Assembly (NCBI GenBank): GCA_030998225.1
Contig: JAPYXD010000738.1
Coordinates: 1,922,001-1,986,000, forward strand
Length of the DNA: 64,000 bases
Source: Diplolepis rosae
Taxonomy: Eukaryota; Arthropoda; Insecta; Hymenoptera; Diplolepididae
Direction: 5' to 3'
Shown here: in pieces, positions 25,878 through 38,871 of the stretch
Layout of the letters: each line of letters starts with the position of its first letter
Position numbering within the stretch: position 1 is the stretch's first letter
Made by a program: the position numbers and the translations under genes
The notes under the pieces: model-generated
Databases searched by the model: none
What the model was told of the DNA's origin: nothing
What the model saw: only the letters and a program-made list of their open reading frames with translations

Positions 25878-27564
25878 CATGGCCATGTAGGGGTGCATTT
25901 CGGTGTTAAGGGTTGGAGCCCAAAAATCGATATGGGTATTTTCGAAGAGCCCAAAAATCATAGTCTTCCCAGACCATAAAGTTTGCAAAGAGATGAATTT
26001 TAGTGAAAGTCGTCTTTACATGGCCATGTAGGGGTGCATTTAGTGGTTAAGGGTTGGAGCCCAAAAATCAATATGGACATATTCGAAGAGCCCAAAAATC
26101 ACAGATTCTTCCTGGATGATAATGTTTGTAAAAGGATCAATTTTAGTGAAAGTCGTCTCTACATGGCCATGTAGGGGTGCATTTCGGTGATAAGGGTTGG
26201 AGTCCAAAAATCAATATGGACATATTTGAGGAGCCCAAAAATCATAGAGTCTTCCTAGACCATAAAGTTTTAAAAAAGATGAATTTTAGTGAAAGTCGTC
26301 TCTACATGGCCATGTAGGGGTGCATTTCGGTGTTAAGGGTTGGAGCCCAAAAATCGATATGGGTATTTTCGAAGAGCCCAAAAATCATAGAGTCCTACTA
26401 GACCATAAAGTTTGTAAAAAGATGAATTTTAGTGAAAGTCGTCTCTACATGGCCATGTAGGGATGTATTTCGATGTTAAGGGTTGGAGCCCAAAAATCGT
26501 TATGGGTATTTTCGAAGTGTCCAAGAATCATAGAGTCCTACTAGACCATAAAATTTTTAAAAAGATGAATTTTAGTGAAAGTCGTCTCTACATGGCCATG
26601 TAGGGGTGCATTTCGGTGATAAGCGTTGGAGTCCAAAAGTCAATATGGACATATTTGAAGAGCCCAAAAATCACAGAGTCTTCCTAGACCATAAAGTTTT
26701 AAAAAAGATGAATTTTAGTGAAAGTCGTCTCTACATGGCCATGTAGGGGTGCATTTCGGTGATAAGGGTTGGAGTCCAAAAATCAATATTGACATATTTG
26801 AAGAGCCCAAAAATCATAGTCTTCCTAGACCATAAAGTTTGCAAAAAGATGAATTTTAGTGAAAGTCGTCTCTACATGGCCATGTAGGGGTGCATTTCGA
26901 TGTTAAGGGTTGAAGCCCAAAAATCGGTATGGGTATTTTCGAAGTGTCCAAAAATCATAGAGTCTTCCTAGACGATAAAGTTTGTAAAAAGATGAATTTT
27001 AGTGAAAGTCGTCTCTACATGGCCATGTAGGGGTGCATTTCGGTGATAAGGGTTGGAGTCCAAAAATCAATATTGACATATTTGAAGAGCCCAAAAATCA
27101 TAGTCTTGCTAGACCATAAAGTTTGCAAAAAGATGAATTTTAGTGAATGTCGTCTTTACATGGCCATGTAGGGGTGCATTTTGATGTTAAGGGTTGGAGC
27201 CCAAAAATCAATATGGACATATTTGAAGAGCCCAAAAATCATAGAGTCTTCTTGGACGATAATGTTTGTAAAAGGATCAATTTTAGTGAAAGTCGTCTCT
27301 ACATGGCCATGTAGGGGTGCATTTCGGTGATAAGGGTTGGAGTCCAAAAATCAATATGGACATATTTGAGGAGCCCAAAAATCATAGAGTCTTCCTAGAC
27401 CATAAAGTTTTAATAAAGATGAATTTTAGTGAAAGTCGTCTCTACATGGCCATGTAGGGGTGTATTTCGATGTTAAGGGTTGGAGCCCAAAAATCGTTAT
27501 GGGTATTTTCGAAGTGTCCAAAAATCATAGAGTCCTACTAGACCATAAAGTTTGTAAAAAGATG

Positions 27565-28772
27565 AATTTTAGTGAAAGTCGTCTCTACATGGCCATGTAG
27601 GGGTGCATTTCGGTGATAAGGGTTGGAGTCCAAAAATCAATATTGACATATTTGAAGAGCCCAAAAATCATAGAGTCTTCCCAGACCATAAAGTTTTAAA
27701 AAAGATGAATTTTAGTGAAAGTCGTCTCTACATGGCCATGTAGGGGTGCATTGCGTGGTTAAGGGTTGGAGCCCAAAAATCAATATGGACATATTTGAAG
27801 AGTCCAAAAATCATAGAGTCCTACTAGACCATAAAGTTTGTAATAAGATGAATTTTAGTGAAAGTCGTCTCTACATGGCCATGTAGGGGTGCATTTCGGT
27901 GATAAGGGTTGGAGTCCAAAAGTCAATATGGACATATTTGAAGAGCCCAAAAATCATTGAGTCTTCCTAGACGATAATGTTTGTAAAAGGATCAATTTTA
28001 GTGAAAGTCGTCTCTACATGGCCATGTGGGGGTGCATTTCGGTGATAAGGGTTGGAGTATAAAAATCAATATGGACATATTTGAGGAGCCCAAAAATCAT
28101 AGAGTCTTCCTAGACCATAAAGTTTTAATAAAGATGAATTTTAGTGAAAGTCGTCTCTACATGGCCATGTAGGGGTGTATTTCGATGTTAAGGGTTGGAG
28201 CCCAAAAATCGTTATGGGTATTTTCGGAGAGCCCAAAAATCATAGAGTCCTACTAGACCATAAAGATTGTAAAATGATCAATTTTAGTGAAAGTCGTCTC
28301 TACATGGCCATGTAGGGGTGCATTTCGGTGTTAAGGGTTGGAGCCGAAAAAGCTATATGGGTATTTTCGAAGAGCCCAAAAGTCATAGAGTCGTACTAGA
28401 CCATAAAGTTTGTAAAAAGATCAATTTTAGTGAAAGTCGTCTCTACATGGCCATGTAGGTGTGCATTTCGGTGATAAGGGTTGGAGTCCAAAAGTCAATA
28501 TTGACATATTTGAAGAGCCCAAAAATCATAGAGTCTTCCTAGACCATAAAGTTTTAAAAAAGATGAATTTTAGTGAAAGTCGTCTCTACATGGCCATGTA
28601 GGGGTGCATTGCGTGGTTAAGGGTTGGAGCCCAAAAATCAATATGGACATATTTGAAGAGTCCAAAAATCATAGAGTCCTACTAGACCATAAAGTTTGTA
28701 AAAAGATGAATTTTAGTGAAAGTCGTCTCTACATGGCCATGTAGGGGTGCATTTCGGTGATAAGGGTTGGAG
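27565..28772 (+). repeat. 1208-bp segment identical to 44557-45764 (left partner)
   Basis: Reading the two segments side by side at an offset of 16,992 bp, I find no difference between 27565 and 28772. The match is bounded on the left by GATGAA against GATCAA (27564/44556) and on the right by GAGCCC against GAGTCC (28773/45765). It covers the 858-bp cassette plus about 1.2 monomers to the left and 1.3 to the right. Confidence 0.85.
27731..28588 (+). repeat. 858-bp six-monomer cassette, copy 2
   Basis: Same six-monomer order and exact length as copy 1. Private markers: the third monomer opens CATGGCCATGTGGGGG (28017), which breaks the outer base pairs of the palindrome, then has GAGTATAAAAATC and a TTAATAAAG tail. 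The fifth monomer has GCCGAAAAAGC (28343). It reads identical to copy 3, 17 kb away. Confidence 0.9.
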
Positions 28773-29017
28773 CCCAAAAATCGTTATGGGTATTTTCGGA
28801 GAGCCCAAAAATCATAGATTCTTGCCAGACCATAAAGTTTGCAAAAAGATGAATTGTAGTGAAAAACGTCTCTTCATGGCCATGTAGGGGTGCATTTCGG
28901 TGTTAAGGGTTGGAGCCGAAAAAGCTATATGGGTATTTTCGAAGAGCCCAAAAGTCATAGAGTCCTACTAGACCATAAAGTTTGTAAAAAGATCAATTTT
29001 AGTGAATGTCCTCTCTA
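28732..29017 (+). repeat. TTCTTGCC/GCCG two-monomer cassette, copy 3
   Basis: Partner of the 19028 copy at an offset of 9704 bp, also followed by GAATGTCCTC. It lies one monomer after the repeated GCATTGCGTGG monomer that ends the 858-bp cassette. Confidence 0.85.
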
Positions 29018-32000
29018 CATGGCCATGTAGGGGTGCATTTCGGTGTTAAGGGTTGGAGCCCAAAAATCGATATGGGTATTTTCGAAGAGCCCAAAAATCA
29101 TAGTCTTCCCAGACCATAAAGTTTGCAAAGAGATGAATTTTAGTGAAAGTCGTCTCTACATGGCCATGTAGGGGTGCATTTCGGGGTTAAGGGTTGGAGG
29201 CCAAAAATCAATATGAACATATTTGAAGAGCCCAAAAATCATAGAGTCCTACTAGACCATAAAGTTTGTAAAAAGATGAATTTTATTGAAAGTCGTCTCT
29301 ACATGGCCATGTAGGTGTGCATTTCGGTGATAAGGGTTGGAGTCCAAAAGTCAGTATTGACATATTTGAAGAGCCAAAAAATCATAGAGTCTTCCTAGAC
29401 GATAATGTTTGTAAAAGGATCAATTTTAGTGAAAGTCGTCTCTACATGGCCATGTAGGGGTGCATTTCGGTGATAAGGGTTGGAGTCCAAAAATCAATAT
29501 GGACATATTTGAAGAGCCCAAAAATCATAGAGTCTTCCTAGACGATAATGTTTGTAAAAGGATCAATTTTAGTGAAAGTCGTCTCTACATGGCCATGTAG
29601 GGGTGCATTTCGGTGATAAGGGTTGGAGACCAAAAATCAATATGGACATATTTGAGGACCCAAAAAATAATAGACTCTTCCTAGACCATAAAGTTTAAAA
29701 AAAGATGAATTTGAGTGAAAGTCGTCTCTACATGGCCATGTAGGGGAGTATTTCGATGTTAAGGGTTGGAGCCCAAAAATCGTTATGGGTATTTTCGAAG
29801 AGTCCAAAAGTCATAGAGTCCTACTAGACCATAAAGTTTGTAAAAAGATCAATTTTAGTGAATGTCCTCTCTACATGGCCATGTAGGGGTGCATTTCGGT
29901 GTTAAGGGTTGGAGCCCAAAAATCGTTATGGGTATTTTCGAAGTGTCCAAAAATCATAGAATCTTCCTAGACGATAATGTTTGTAAAAAGATGAATTTTA
30001 GTGAAAGTCGTCTCTACATGGCCATGTAGGGGTGCATTTCGTGGTTAAGGGTTGGAGCCCAAAAATCAATATGGACATATTCGAAGAGCGCAAAAATCAT
30101 AGAGTCTTCCTAGATGATAATGTTTGTAAAAGGATCAATTTTAGTGAAAGTCGTCTCTACATGGCCATGTAGGGGTGCATTTCGGTGATAAGGGTTGGAG
30201 TCCAAAAATCAATATGGACATATTTGAGGAGCCCAAAAATCATAGAGTCTTCCTAGACCATAAAGTTTTAAAAAAGATGAATTTTAGTGAAAGTCGTCTC
30301 TACATGGCCATGTAGGGGTGCATTTCGATGTTAAGGGTTGGAGCCCAAAAATCGTTATGGGTATTTTCGAAGAGCCCAAAAATCATAGTCTTCCTAGACC
30401 ATAAAGTTTGCAAAAAGATGAATTTTAGTGAAAGTCGTCTCTACATGGCCATGTAGGGGTGCATTTCGGTGTTAAGGGTTGGAGCCCAAAAATCAATATG
30501 GACATATTTGAAGAGCCCAAAAATCATAGAGTCTTCCTAGACGATAATGTTTGTAAAAGGATCAATTTTAGTGAAAGTCGTCTCTACATGGCCATGTAGG
30601 GGTGCATTTCGGTGATAAGGGTTGGAGTCCAAAAATCAATATGGACATATTTGAGGAGCCCAAAAATCATAGACTCTTCCTAGACCATAAAGTTTAAAAA
30701 AAGATGAATTTGAGTGGAAGTCGTCTCTACATGGCCATGTAGGGGTGTATTTCGATGTTAAGGGGTGGAGCCCAAAAATCGTTATGTGTATTTTCGAAGA
30801 GTCCAAAAATCATAGAGTCCTACTAGACCATAAAGTTTGTAAAAAGATGAATTTTAGTGAAAGTCGTCTCTACATGGCCATGTAGGGGTGCATTTCGGTG
30901 ATAAGGGTTGGAGTCCAAAAATCAATATTGACATATTTGAAGAGCCCAAAAATCATAGAGTCTTCCTAGACCATAAAGTTTTAAAAAAGACGAATTTTAG
31001 TGAAAGTCGTCTCCACATGGCCATGTAGGGGTGTATTTCGATGTTAAGGGGTGGAGCCCAAGAATCATTATGGGTATTTTCGAAGTGTCCAAAAATCATA
31101 GAGTCCTACTAGACCATAAAGTTTGTAAAAAGATGAATCTTAGTGAAAAACGTATCTTCATGGCCATGTAGGTGTGCATTTCGGTGATAAGGGTTGGAGT
31201 CCAAAAGTCAATATTGACATATTTGAAGAGCCCAAAAATCATAGAGTCATCCTAGACCATAAAGTTTGTAAAAAGATGAATTTTAGTGAAAGTCGTCTCT
31301 ACATGGCCATGTAGGGGTGCATTTCGTGGTTAAGGGTTGGAGCCCAAAAATCGATATGGGTATTTTCGAAGTGTCCAAAAATCATAGAGTCCTACTAGAC
31401 CATAAAGTTTGTAAAAAGATGAATTTTAGTGAAAGTCGTCTCTACATGGCCATGTAGGGGTGCATTTCGTGGTTAAGGGTTGGAGCCCAAAAATCAATAT
31501 GGACATATTTGAAGAGCTCAAAAGTCATAGAGTCTTCGCAGACCATAAAGTTTGCAAAAAGATGAATTTTAGTGAAAGTCGTCTCTACATGGCCATGTAG
31601 GGGTGCATTTCGATGTTAAGGGTTGGAGCCCAAAAATCAATATGGACATATTTGAAGAGCCCAAAAATCATAGAGTCTTCCTATACCATAAAGTTTTAAA
31701 AAAGATGAATTTTAGTGAAAGTCGTCTCTACATGGCCATGTAGGGGTGCATTTCGGTGATAAGGGTTGGAGTCCAAAAGTCAATATGGACATATTTGAAG
31801 AGCCCAAAAATCATAGAGTCTTCCTAGACCATAAAGTTTTAAAAAAGATGAATTTTAGTGAAAGTCGTCTCTACATGGCCATGTAGGGGTGCATTTCGAT
31901 GTTAAGGGTTGGAGCCTAAAAATCGATATGGGTATTTTCGAAGAGCCCAAAAATCATAGAGTCTTCCTAGACCATAAAGATTTAAAAAAGATGAATTTTA

Positions 32001-32733
32001 GTGAAAGTCGTCTCTACATGGCCATGTAGGGGTGCATTTCGGTGTTAAGGGTTGGAGTCCAAAAGTCAATATTGACATATTTGAAGAGCCCAAAAATCAT
32101 AGAGTCCTCCTAGACCATAAAGTTTGCAAAAAGATCAATTTTAGTGAAAGTCGTCTCTACATGGCCATGTAGGGGTGCATTTTGATGTTAAGGGTTGGAG
32201 CTTCCAAAAATCAATATGGACATATTTGAAGAGCCCAAAAATCATAGAGTCTTCCTGGACGATAATGTTTGTAAAAGGATCAATTTTAGTGAAAGTCGTC
32301 TCTTCATGGCCATGTAGGGGTGCATTTCGGTGATTAGGGTTGGAGTCCAAAAATCAATATGGACATATTTGAGGAGCCCAAAAATCATAGACTCTTCCTA
32401 GACCACAAAGTTTAAAAATAGATGAATTTTAGTGAAAGTCGTCTCTACATGGCCATGTAGGGGTGCATTTCGGTGATAAGGGTTGGAGTCCAAAAGTCAA
32501 TATGGACATATTTGAAGAGCCCAAAAATCATAGAGTCTTCCTAGACGATAATGTTTGTAAAAGGATCAATTTTAGTGAAAGTCGTCTCTACATGGCCATG
32601 TAGGGGTGCATTTCGGTGATAAGGTTTGGAGTACAAAAATCAATATGGACATATTTGAGGAGCCCAAAAATCATAGAGTCTTCCTATACCATAAAGTTTT
32701 AAAAAAGATGAATTTTAGTGAAAGTCGTCTCAA

Positions 32734-33019
32734 CATGGCCATGTAGGGGTGCATTTCGGTGTTAAGGGTTGGAGCCCAAAAATCGTTATGGGTATTTTCG
32801 TAGAAACCTAAAATCTTACATTTTTGCCAGACCATAAAGTTTGCAAAAAGATGAATTGTAGTGAAAAACGTCTCTTCATGGCCATGTAGGGGTGCATTTC
32901 GGTGTTAAGGGTTGGAGCCGAAAAAGCTATATGGGTATTTTCGAAGAGCCCAAAAGTCATAGAGTCCTACTAGACCATAAAGTTTGTAAAAAGATCAATT
33001 TTAGTGAAACTCGTCTCTA
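32734..33019 (+). repeat. TTCTTGCC/GCCG two-monomer cassette, copy 4 (degraded)
   Basis: The first monomer is damaged: TTTTCGTAGAAACCTAAAATC and TTACATTTTTGCC replace the usual TTTTCGGAGAGCCC and GATTCTTGCC. The second monomer is intact and is followed by GAAACTCG. The damaged part lies exactly where the 43-monomer duplication begins to match 38.96 kb. Confidence 0.82.
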
Positions 33020-34109
33020 CATGGCCATGTAGGGGTGCATTTCGGTGTTAAGGGTTGGAGCCCAAAAATCGATATGGGTATTTTCGAAGAGCCCAAAAAT
33101 CATAGTCTTCCCAGACCATAAAGTTTGCAAAGAGATGAATTTTAGTGAAAGTCGTCTTTACATGGCCATGTAGGGGTGCATTTCGTGGTTAAGTGTTGGA
33201 GCCAAAAAATCAATATGGACATATTCGAAGAGCGCAAAAATCATAGATTCTTCCTGGATGATAATGTTTGTAAAAGGATCAATTTTAGTGAAAGTCGTCT
33301 CTACATGGCCATGTAGGGGTGCATTTCGGTGATAAGGGTTGGAGTCCAAAAATCAATATGGACATATTTGAGGAGCCCAAAAATCATAGAGTCCTCCTAG
33401 ACCATAAATTTTTAAAAAAGATGAATGTTAGTCAAAGTCGTCTCTACATGGCCATGTAGGGGTGTATTTCGGTGTTAAGGGTTGGAGCCCAAAAATCGAT
33501 ATGGGTATTTTCGAAGAGCCCAAAAATCATAGAGCGCTCCTAGACCATAAAGTTTGCAAAAAAGATGAATTTTAGTGAAAGTCGTCTTTACATGGCCATG
33601 TAGGAGTGCATTTTGATGTTAAGGGTTGGAGCCCAAAAATCAATATTGACATATTTGAAGAGCCCAAAAATCATAGTCTTCCCAGACCATAAAGTTTGCA
33701 AAAAAGATGAATTTTAGTGAAAGTCGTCTTTACATGGCCATGTAGGGGTGCATTTTGATGTTAAGGGTTGGAGCCCAAAAATCAATATGGACATATTTGA
33801 AGAGCCCAAAAATCATAGAGTCTTCCTGGATGATAATGTTTGTAAAACGATCAATTTTAGTGAAAGTCGTCTCTACATGGCCATGTAGGGATGTATTTCG
33901 ATGTTAAGGGTCGGAGCCCAAAAATCGTTATGGGTATTTTCGAAGTGTACAAAAATCATACAGTCTTCCTAGACCATACAGTTTTAAAAAAGATGAATTT
34001 TAGTGAAAGTCGTCTCTACATGGCCATGTAGGGGTGCATTTCGGTGATAAGGGTTGGAGTCCAAAAATCAATATTGACATATTTGAAGAGCCCAAAAATC
34101 ATAGTCTTC

Positions 34110-35100
34110 CCAGACCATAAAGTTTGCAAAAAGATGAATTTTAGTGAAAGTCGTCTTTACATGGCCATGTAGGGGTGCATTTTGATGTTAAGGGTTGGAG
34201 CCCAAAAATCAATATGGACATATTTGAAGAGCCCAAAAATCATAGAGTCTTCCTGGACGATAATGTTTGTAAAAGGATCAATTTTAGTGAAAGTCGTCTC
34301 TTCATGGCCATGTAGGGGTGCATTTCGGTGATTAGGGTTGGAGTCCAAAAATCAATATGGACATATTTGAGGAGCCCAAAAATCATAGACTCTTCCTAGA
34401 CCATAAAGTTTTAAAAAATATCAATTTTAGTGAAAGTCGTCTCTACATGGCCATGTAGGGGTGTATTTCGATGTTAAGGGGTGGAGCCCAAAAATCGTTA
34501 TGGGTATTTTCGAAGTGTACAAAAATCATACAGTCTTCCTAGACCATACAGTTTTAAAAAAAGATGAATTTTAGTGAAAGTCGTCTCTACATGGCCATGT
34601 AGGGGTGTATTTCGATGTTAAAGGGGTGGAGCCCAAAAATCGTTATGGGTATTTTCGAAGTGTACAAAAATCATACAGTCTTCCTAGACCATACAGTTTT
34701 AAAAAATATGAATTTTAGTGAAAGTCGTCTCTACATGGCCATGTAGGGGTGCATTTCGGTGATAAGGGTTGGAGTCCAAAAATCAATATTGACATATTTG
34801 AAGAGCCCAAAAATCATAGTCTTCCCAGACCATAAAGTTTGCAAAAAGATGAATTTTAGTGAAAGTCGTCTTTACATGGCCATGTAGGGGTGCATTTTGA
34901 TGTTAAGGGTTGGAGCCCAAAAATCAATATGGACATATTTGAAGAGCCCAAAAATCATAGAGTCTTCCTGGACGATAATGTTTGTAAAAGGATCAATTTT
35001 AGTGAAAGTCGTCTCTTCATGGCCATGTAGGGGTGCATTTCGGTGATTAGGGTTGGAGCCCAAAAATCAATATGGACATATTTGTGGAGCCCAAAAATCA
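34110..35100 (+). repeat. 5-monomer (715-bp) repeat
   Basis: The series CATAGTCTTCCCAG, CTTTACATGG with GCATTTTGATG, CTTCCTGGACGATAATG, CTCTTCATGG and TGATTAGGG is found twice, 715 bp apart. It is echoed at about 40.25-40.5 and 40.97-41.2 kb in the second 43-monomer copy (713 bp). The 5-monomer event therefore happened before the 43-monomer duplication. The stretch between also has three GTGTACAAAAATC, CCATACAG monomers, a marker limited to 23.9-24.9, 33.9-34.7 and 40.1-40.9 kb. Confidence 0.75.
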
Positions 35101-35447
35101 TAGAGTCTTCCTAGACCATAAAGTTTTAAAAAGGATGAATTTTAGTGAAAGTCGTCTCTACATGGCCATGTAGGGGTGCATTTCGGTGATAAGGGTTGGA
35201 GTCCAAAAGTCAATATGGACATATTTGAAGAGCCCAAAAATCATAGAGTCTTCCTAGACGATAATGTTTGTAAAAGGATCAATTTTAGTGAAAGTCGTCT
35301 CTACATGGCCATGTAGGGGTGCATTTCGGTGATAAGGGTTGGAGTACAAAAATCAATATGGACATATTTGAGGAGCCCAAAAATCATAGAGTCTTCCTAT
35401 ACCATATAGTTTTAAAAAAGGATCAATTTTAGTGAAAGTCGTCTCTA

Positions 35448-35733
35448 CATGGCCATGTAGGGGTGCATTTCGGTGTTAAGGGTTGGAGCCCAAAAATCGT
35501 TATGGGTATTTTCGGAGAGCCCAAAAATCATAGATTCTTGCCAGACCATAAAGTTTGCAAAAAGATGAATTGTAGTGAAAAACGTCTCTTCATGGCCATG
35601 TAGGGGTGCATTTCGGTGTTAAGGGTTGGAGCCGAAAAAGCTATATGGGTATTTTCGAAGAGCCCAAAAGTCATAGAGTCGTACTAGACCATAAAGTTTG
35701 TAAAAAGATCAATTTTAGTGAAAGTCGTCTCTA
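35448..35733 (+). repeat. TTCTTGCC/GCCG two-monomer cassette, copy 5
   Basis: Preceded by CTTCCTATACCATATAG and an unusual AAAAAAGGATC tail, as if two tail types had been joined. The GCCG monomer ends in GTCGTACTAG. Its partner in the 43-monomer duplication is at 41581. Confidence 0.85.
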
Positions 35734-38700
35734 CATGGCCATGTAGGGGTGCATTTCGGTGTTAAGGGTTGGAGCCCAAAAATCGATATGGGTATTTTCG
35801 AAGAGCCCAAAAATCATAGTCTTCCCAGACCATAAAGTTTGCAAAGAGATGAATTTTAGTGAAAGTCGTCTTTACATGGCCATGTAGGGGTGCATTTCGT
35901 GGTTAAGGGTTGGAGCCCAAAAATCAATATGGACATATTCGAAGAGCCCAAAAATCACAGATTCTTCCTGGATGATAATGTTTGTAAAAGGATCAATTTT
36001 AGTGAAAGTCGTCTCTACATGGCCATGTAGGGGTGCATTTCGGTGATAAGGGTTGGAGTCCAAAAATCAATATTGACATATCTGAAGAGCCCAAAAATCA
36101 TAGAGTCTTGCTAGACCATAAAGTTTGAAAAAAGATGAATTTTAGTGAATTTCGTCTCTACATGGCCATGTAGGGGTGCATTTCGGTGTTAAGGGTTGGA
36201 GCCCAAAAATCGATATGGGTATTTTCGAAGAGCCCAAAAATCATAGTGTCCTACTGGACCATAAAGTTTGCAAAAAGATGAATTTTAGTGAAAGTCGTCT
36301 TTACATGGCCATGTAGGGGTGCATTTTGATGTTAAGGGTTGGAGCCCAAAAATCAATATTGACATATTTGAAGAGCCCAAAAATCATAGTCTTCACAGAC
36401 CATAAAGTTTGCAAAAAGATGAATTTTAGTGAAAGTCGTCTTTACATGGCCATGTAGGGGTGCATTTAGATGTTAAGGGTTGGAGCCCAAAAATCGATAT
36501 GGACATATTTGAAGAGCCCAAAAATCATAGAGTCTTCCTGGATGATAAAGTTTGTAAAAAGATCAATTTTAGTGGAAGTCGTCTCTACATGGCCATGTAG
36601 GGGTGCATTTCGGTGATAAGGGTTGGAGTCCAAAAATCAATATGGACATATTTGAGGAGCCCAAAAATCATAGAGTCTTCCTAGACCAGAAAGTTTTAAA
36701 AAAGATGAATTTTAGTGAAAGTCGTCTCTACATGGCCATGTAGGGGTGTATTTCGATGTTAAGGGTTGGAGCCCAAAAATCGTTATGGGTATTTTCGAAG
36801 TGTCCAAAAATCATAGACTCCTACTACACCATAAAGTTTGTAAAAAGATGAATTTTAGTGAAAGTCGTCTCTACATGGCCATGTAGGGGTGCATTTCGGT
36901 GATAAGGGTTGGAGTCCAAAAATCAATATTGACATATTTGAAGAGCCCAAAAATCATAGAGTCTTCCTAGACCATAAAGTTTTAAAAAAGATGAATTTTA
37001 GTGAAAGTCGTCTCTACATGGCCATGTAGGGGTGCATTTCGGTGATAAGGGTTGGAGTACAAAAATCAATATGGACATATTTGAGGAGCCCAAAAATCAT
37101 AGAGTCTTCCTAGACCATAAAGTTTTAAAAAAGATGAATTTTAGTGAAAGTCGTCTCTACATGGCCATGTAGGGGTGTATTTCGATGTTAAGGGTTGGAG
37201 CCCAAAAATCAATATGCGTATTTTCGAAGAGGCCAAAAATCATAGAGTCTTCCTAGACCATAAAGTTTTAAAAAAGATGAATTTTAGTGAAAGTCGTCTC
37301 TACATGGCCATGTAGGGGTGCATTTCGGTGATAAGGGTTGGAGTCCAAAAATCAATATTGACATATTTGAAGAGCCCAAAAATCATGGAGTCTTCCTAGA
37401 CCATAAAGTTTGTAAAAAGATCAATTTTAGTGAAACTCGTCTCTACATGGCCATGTAGGGATGAATTTCGTGGTTAACTGTTGGACCCCAAAAATCAATA
37501 TGAGCATATTTGAAGAGCCCAAAAATCATAGAGTCCTCCTAGACCATAATGTTTGTAAAAGGATCAATTTTAGTGAAAGTCGTCTCTTCATGGCCATGTA
37601 GGGGTGCATTTCGGTGATAAGGGTTGGAGTACAAAAATCAATATGGACATAGTTGAGGAGCCCAAAAATCATAGAGTCTTCCTAGACCATAAAGTTTTAA
37701 AAAAGATGAATTTTAGTGAAAGTCGTCTCTACATGGCCATGTAGGGGTGCATTTCGGTGTTAAGGGTTGGAGCCCAAAAATCGTTATGGGTATTTTCGAA
37801 GAGTCCAAAAATCATAGAGTCCTACTAGACCATAAAGTTTGTAAAAAGATGAATTTTAGTGAAAGTCGTCTCTACATGGCCATGTAGGGGTGCATTTCGG
37901 TGATAAGGGTTGGAGTCCAAAAATCAATATTGACATATTTGAAGAGCCCAAAAATCATAGTCTTCCCAGACCATAAAGTTTGCAAAAAGATGAATTTTAG
38001 TGAAAGTCGTCTTTACATGGCCATGTAGGGGTGCATTTTGATGTTAATGGTTGGAGACGAAAATTCAATATGGTCATATTTGAAGAGCCCAAAAATCATA
38101 GAGTCCTCCTAGACAATAAAGTTTGTAAAAAGATCAATTTTAGTGAAAGTCGTCTCTACATGGCCATGTAGGGGTGCATTTCGGTGATAAGGGTTGGAGT
38201 CCAAAAATCAATATGGACATATTTGAGGAGCCCAAAAATCATAGAGTCTTCCTAGACCATAAAGTTTTAAAAAAGATGAATTTTAGTGAAAGTCGTCTCT
38301 ACATGGCCATGTAGGGATGCATTTCGCTGATAAGGGTTGGAGCCCAAAAATCGTTATGGGTATTTTCGAAGTGTCCAAAAATCATAGAGTCCTACTAGAC
38401 CATAAAGTTTGTAAAAAGATCAATTTTAGTGAAAGTCGTCTCTACATGGCCATGTAGGGGTGCATTTCGGTGATAAGGGTTGGAGTCCAAAAATCAATAT
38501 TGACATATTTGAAGAGCCCAAAAATCATAGAGTCTTCCCAGACCATAAAGTTTTAAAAAAGATGAATTTTAGTGAAAGTCGTCTCTACATGGCCATGTAG
38601 GGGTGCATTGCGTGGTTAAGGGTTGGAGCCCAAAAATCAATATGGACATATTTGAAGAGTCCAAAAATCATAGAGTCCTACTAGACCATAAAGTTTGTAA

Positions 38701-38871
38701 AAAGATCAATTTTAGTGAAAGTCGTCTCTTCATGGCCATGTAGGGGTGCATTTCGGTGTTAAGGGTTGGAGCCCAAAAATCGATATGGGTATTTTCGAAG
38801 AGCCCAAAAATCATAGTCTTCCCAGACCATAAAGTTTGCAAAGAGATGAATTTTAGTGAAAGTCGTCTGTA

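Larger units (their letters stand above)
17455..26400 (+). repeat. 68-69-monomer (~9.7 kb) tandem duplication, copy 1
   Basis: Rare variants recur to the right at an offset of 9704 bp between about 17.5 and 22 kb: CTTCTTGGACG (17541/27245), CATTGAGTC (18251/27955), GCCGAAAAAGC (19211/28915), GAATGTCCTC (near 20155 and 29859), CTCCACATGG (near 21307/31011) and AATCTTAGTGAAAAACG. Further right the offset steps to 9710 (TGATTAGGG 22621/32331), 9995 (TAGGAGTGC 23606/33601) and 9856 (GCCGAAAAAGC 25775/35631). The steps of about two and one monomers mark internal gains and losses since duplication. Confidence 0.8.
27160..36260 (+). repeat. 68-69-monomer (~9.7 kb) tandem duplication, copy 2
   Basis: Follows copy 1 after a short gap. 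It differs in places that help date events: for example GAGCCGAAAAAGC at 28343 where copy 1 has GAACCTAAAAAAAATT near 18639, and CATGTGGGGG at 28017 where copy 1 keeps CATGTAGGGG. The fifth and third monomers of its 858-bp cassette look replaced rather than mutated. Its right third is shared with the 43-monomer duplication. Confidence 0.78.
32820..38660 (+). repeat. 43-monomer (6.13 kb) tandem duplication, copy 1
   Basis: Rare variants repeat at 6133-6138 bp: GCCGAAAAAGC (32917/39055), ATGAATGTTAGTCAAAG (33421/39559), GCCGAAAAAGC (35631/41764), CATAGTGTCCTACTGG (36242/42375), CATAGTCTTCACAG (36385/42518), CCAGAAAG (36686/42819), GAGTAC (37055/43188), GCGTATTTTCGAAGAGGCC (37216/43349) and GAGTCCTCC (37531/43664). 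It contains the 19-monomer spacing between two GCCG cassettes (32917 and 35631). Confidence 0.85.
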
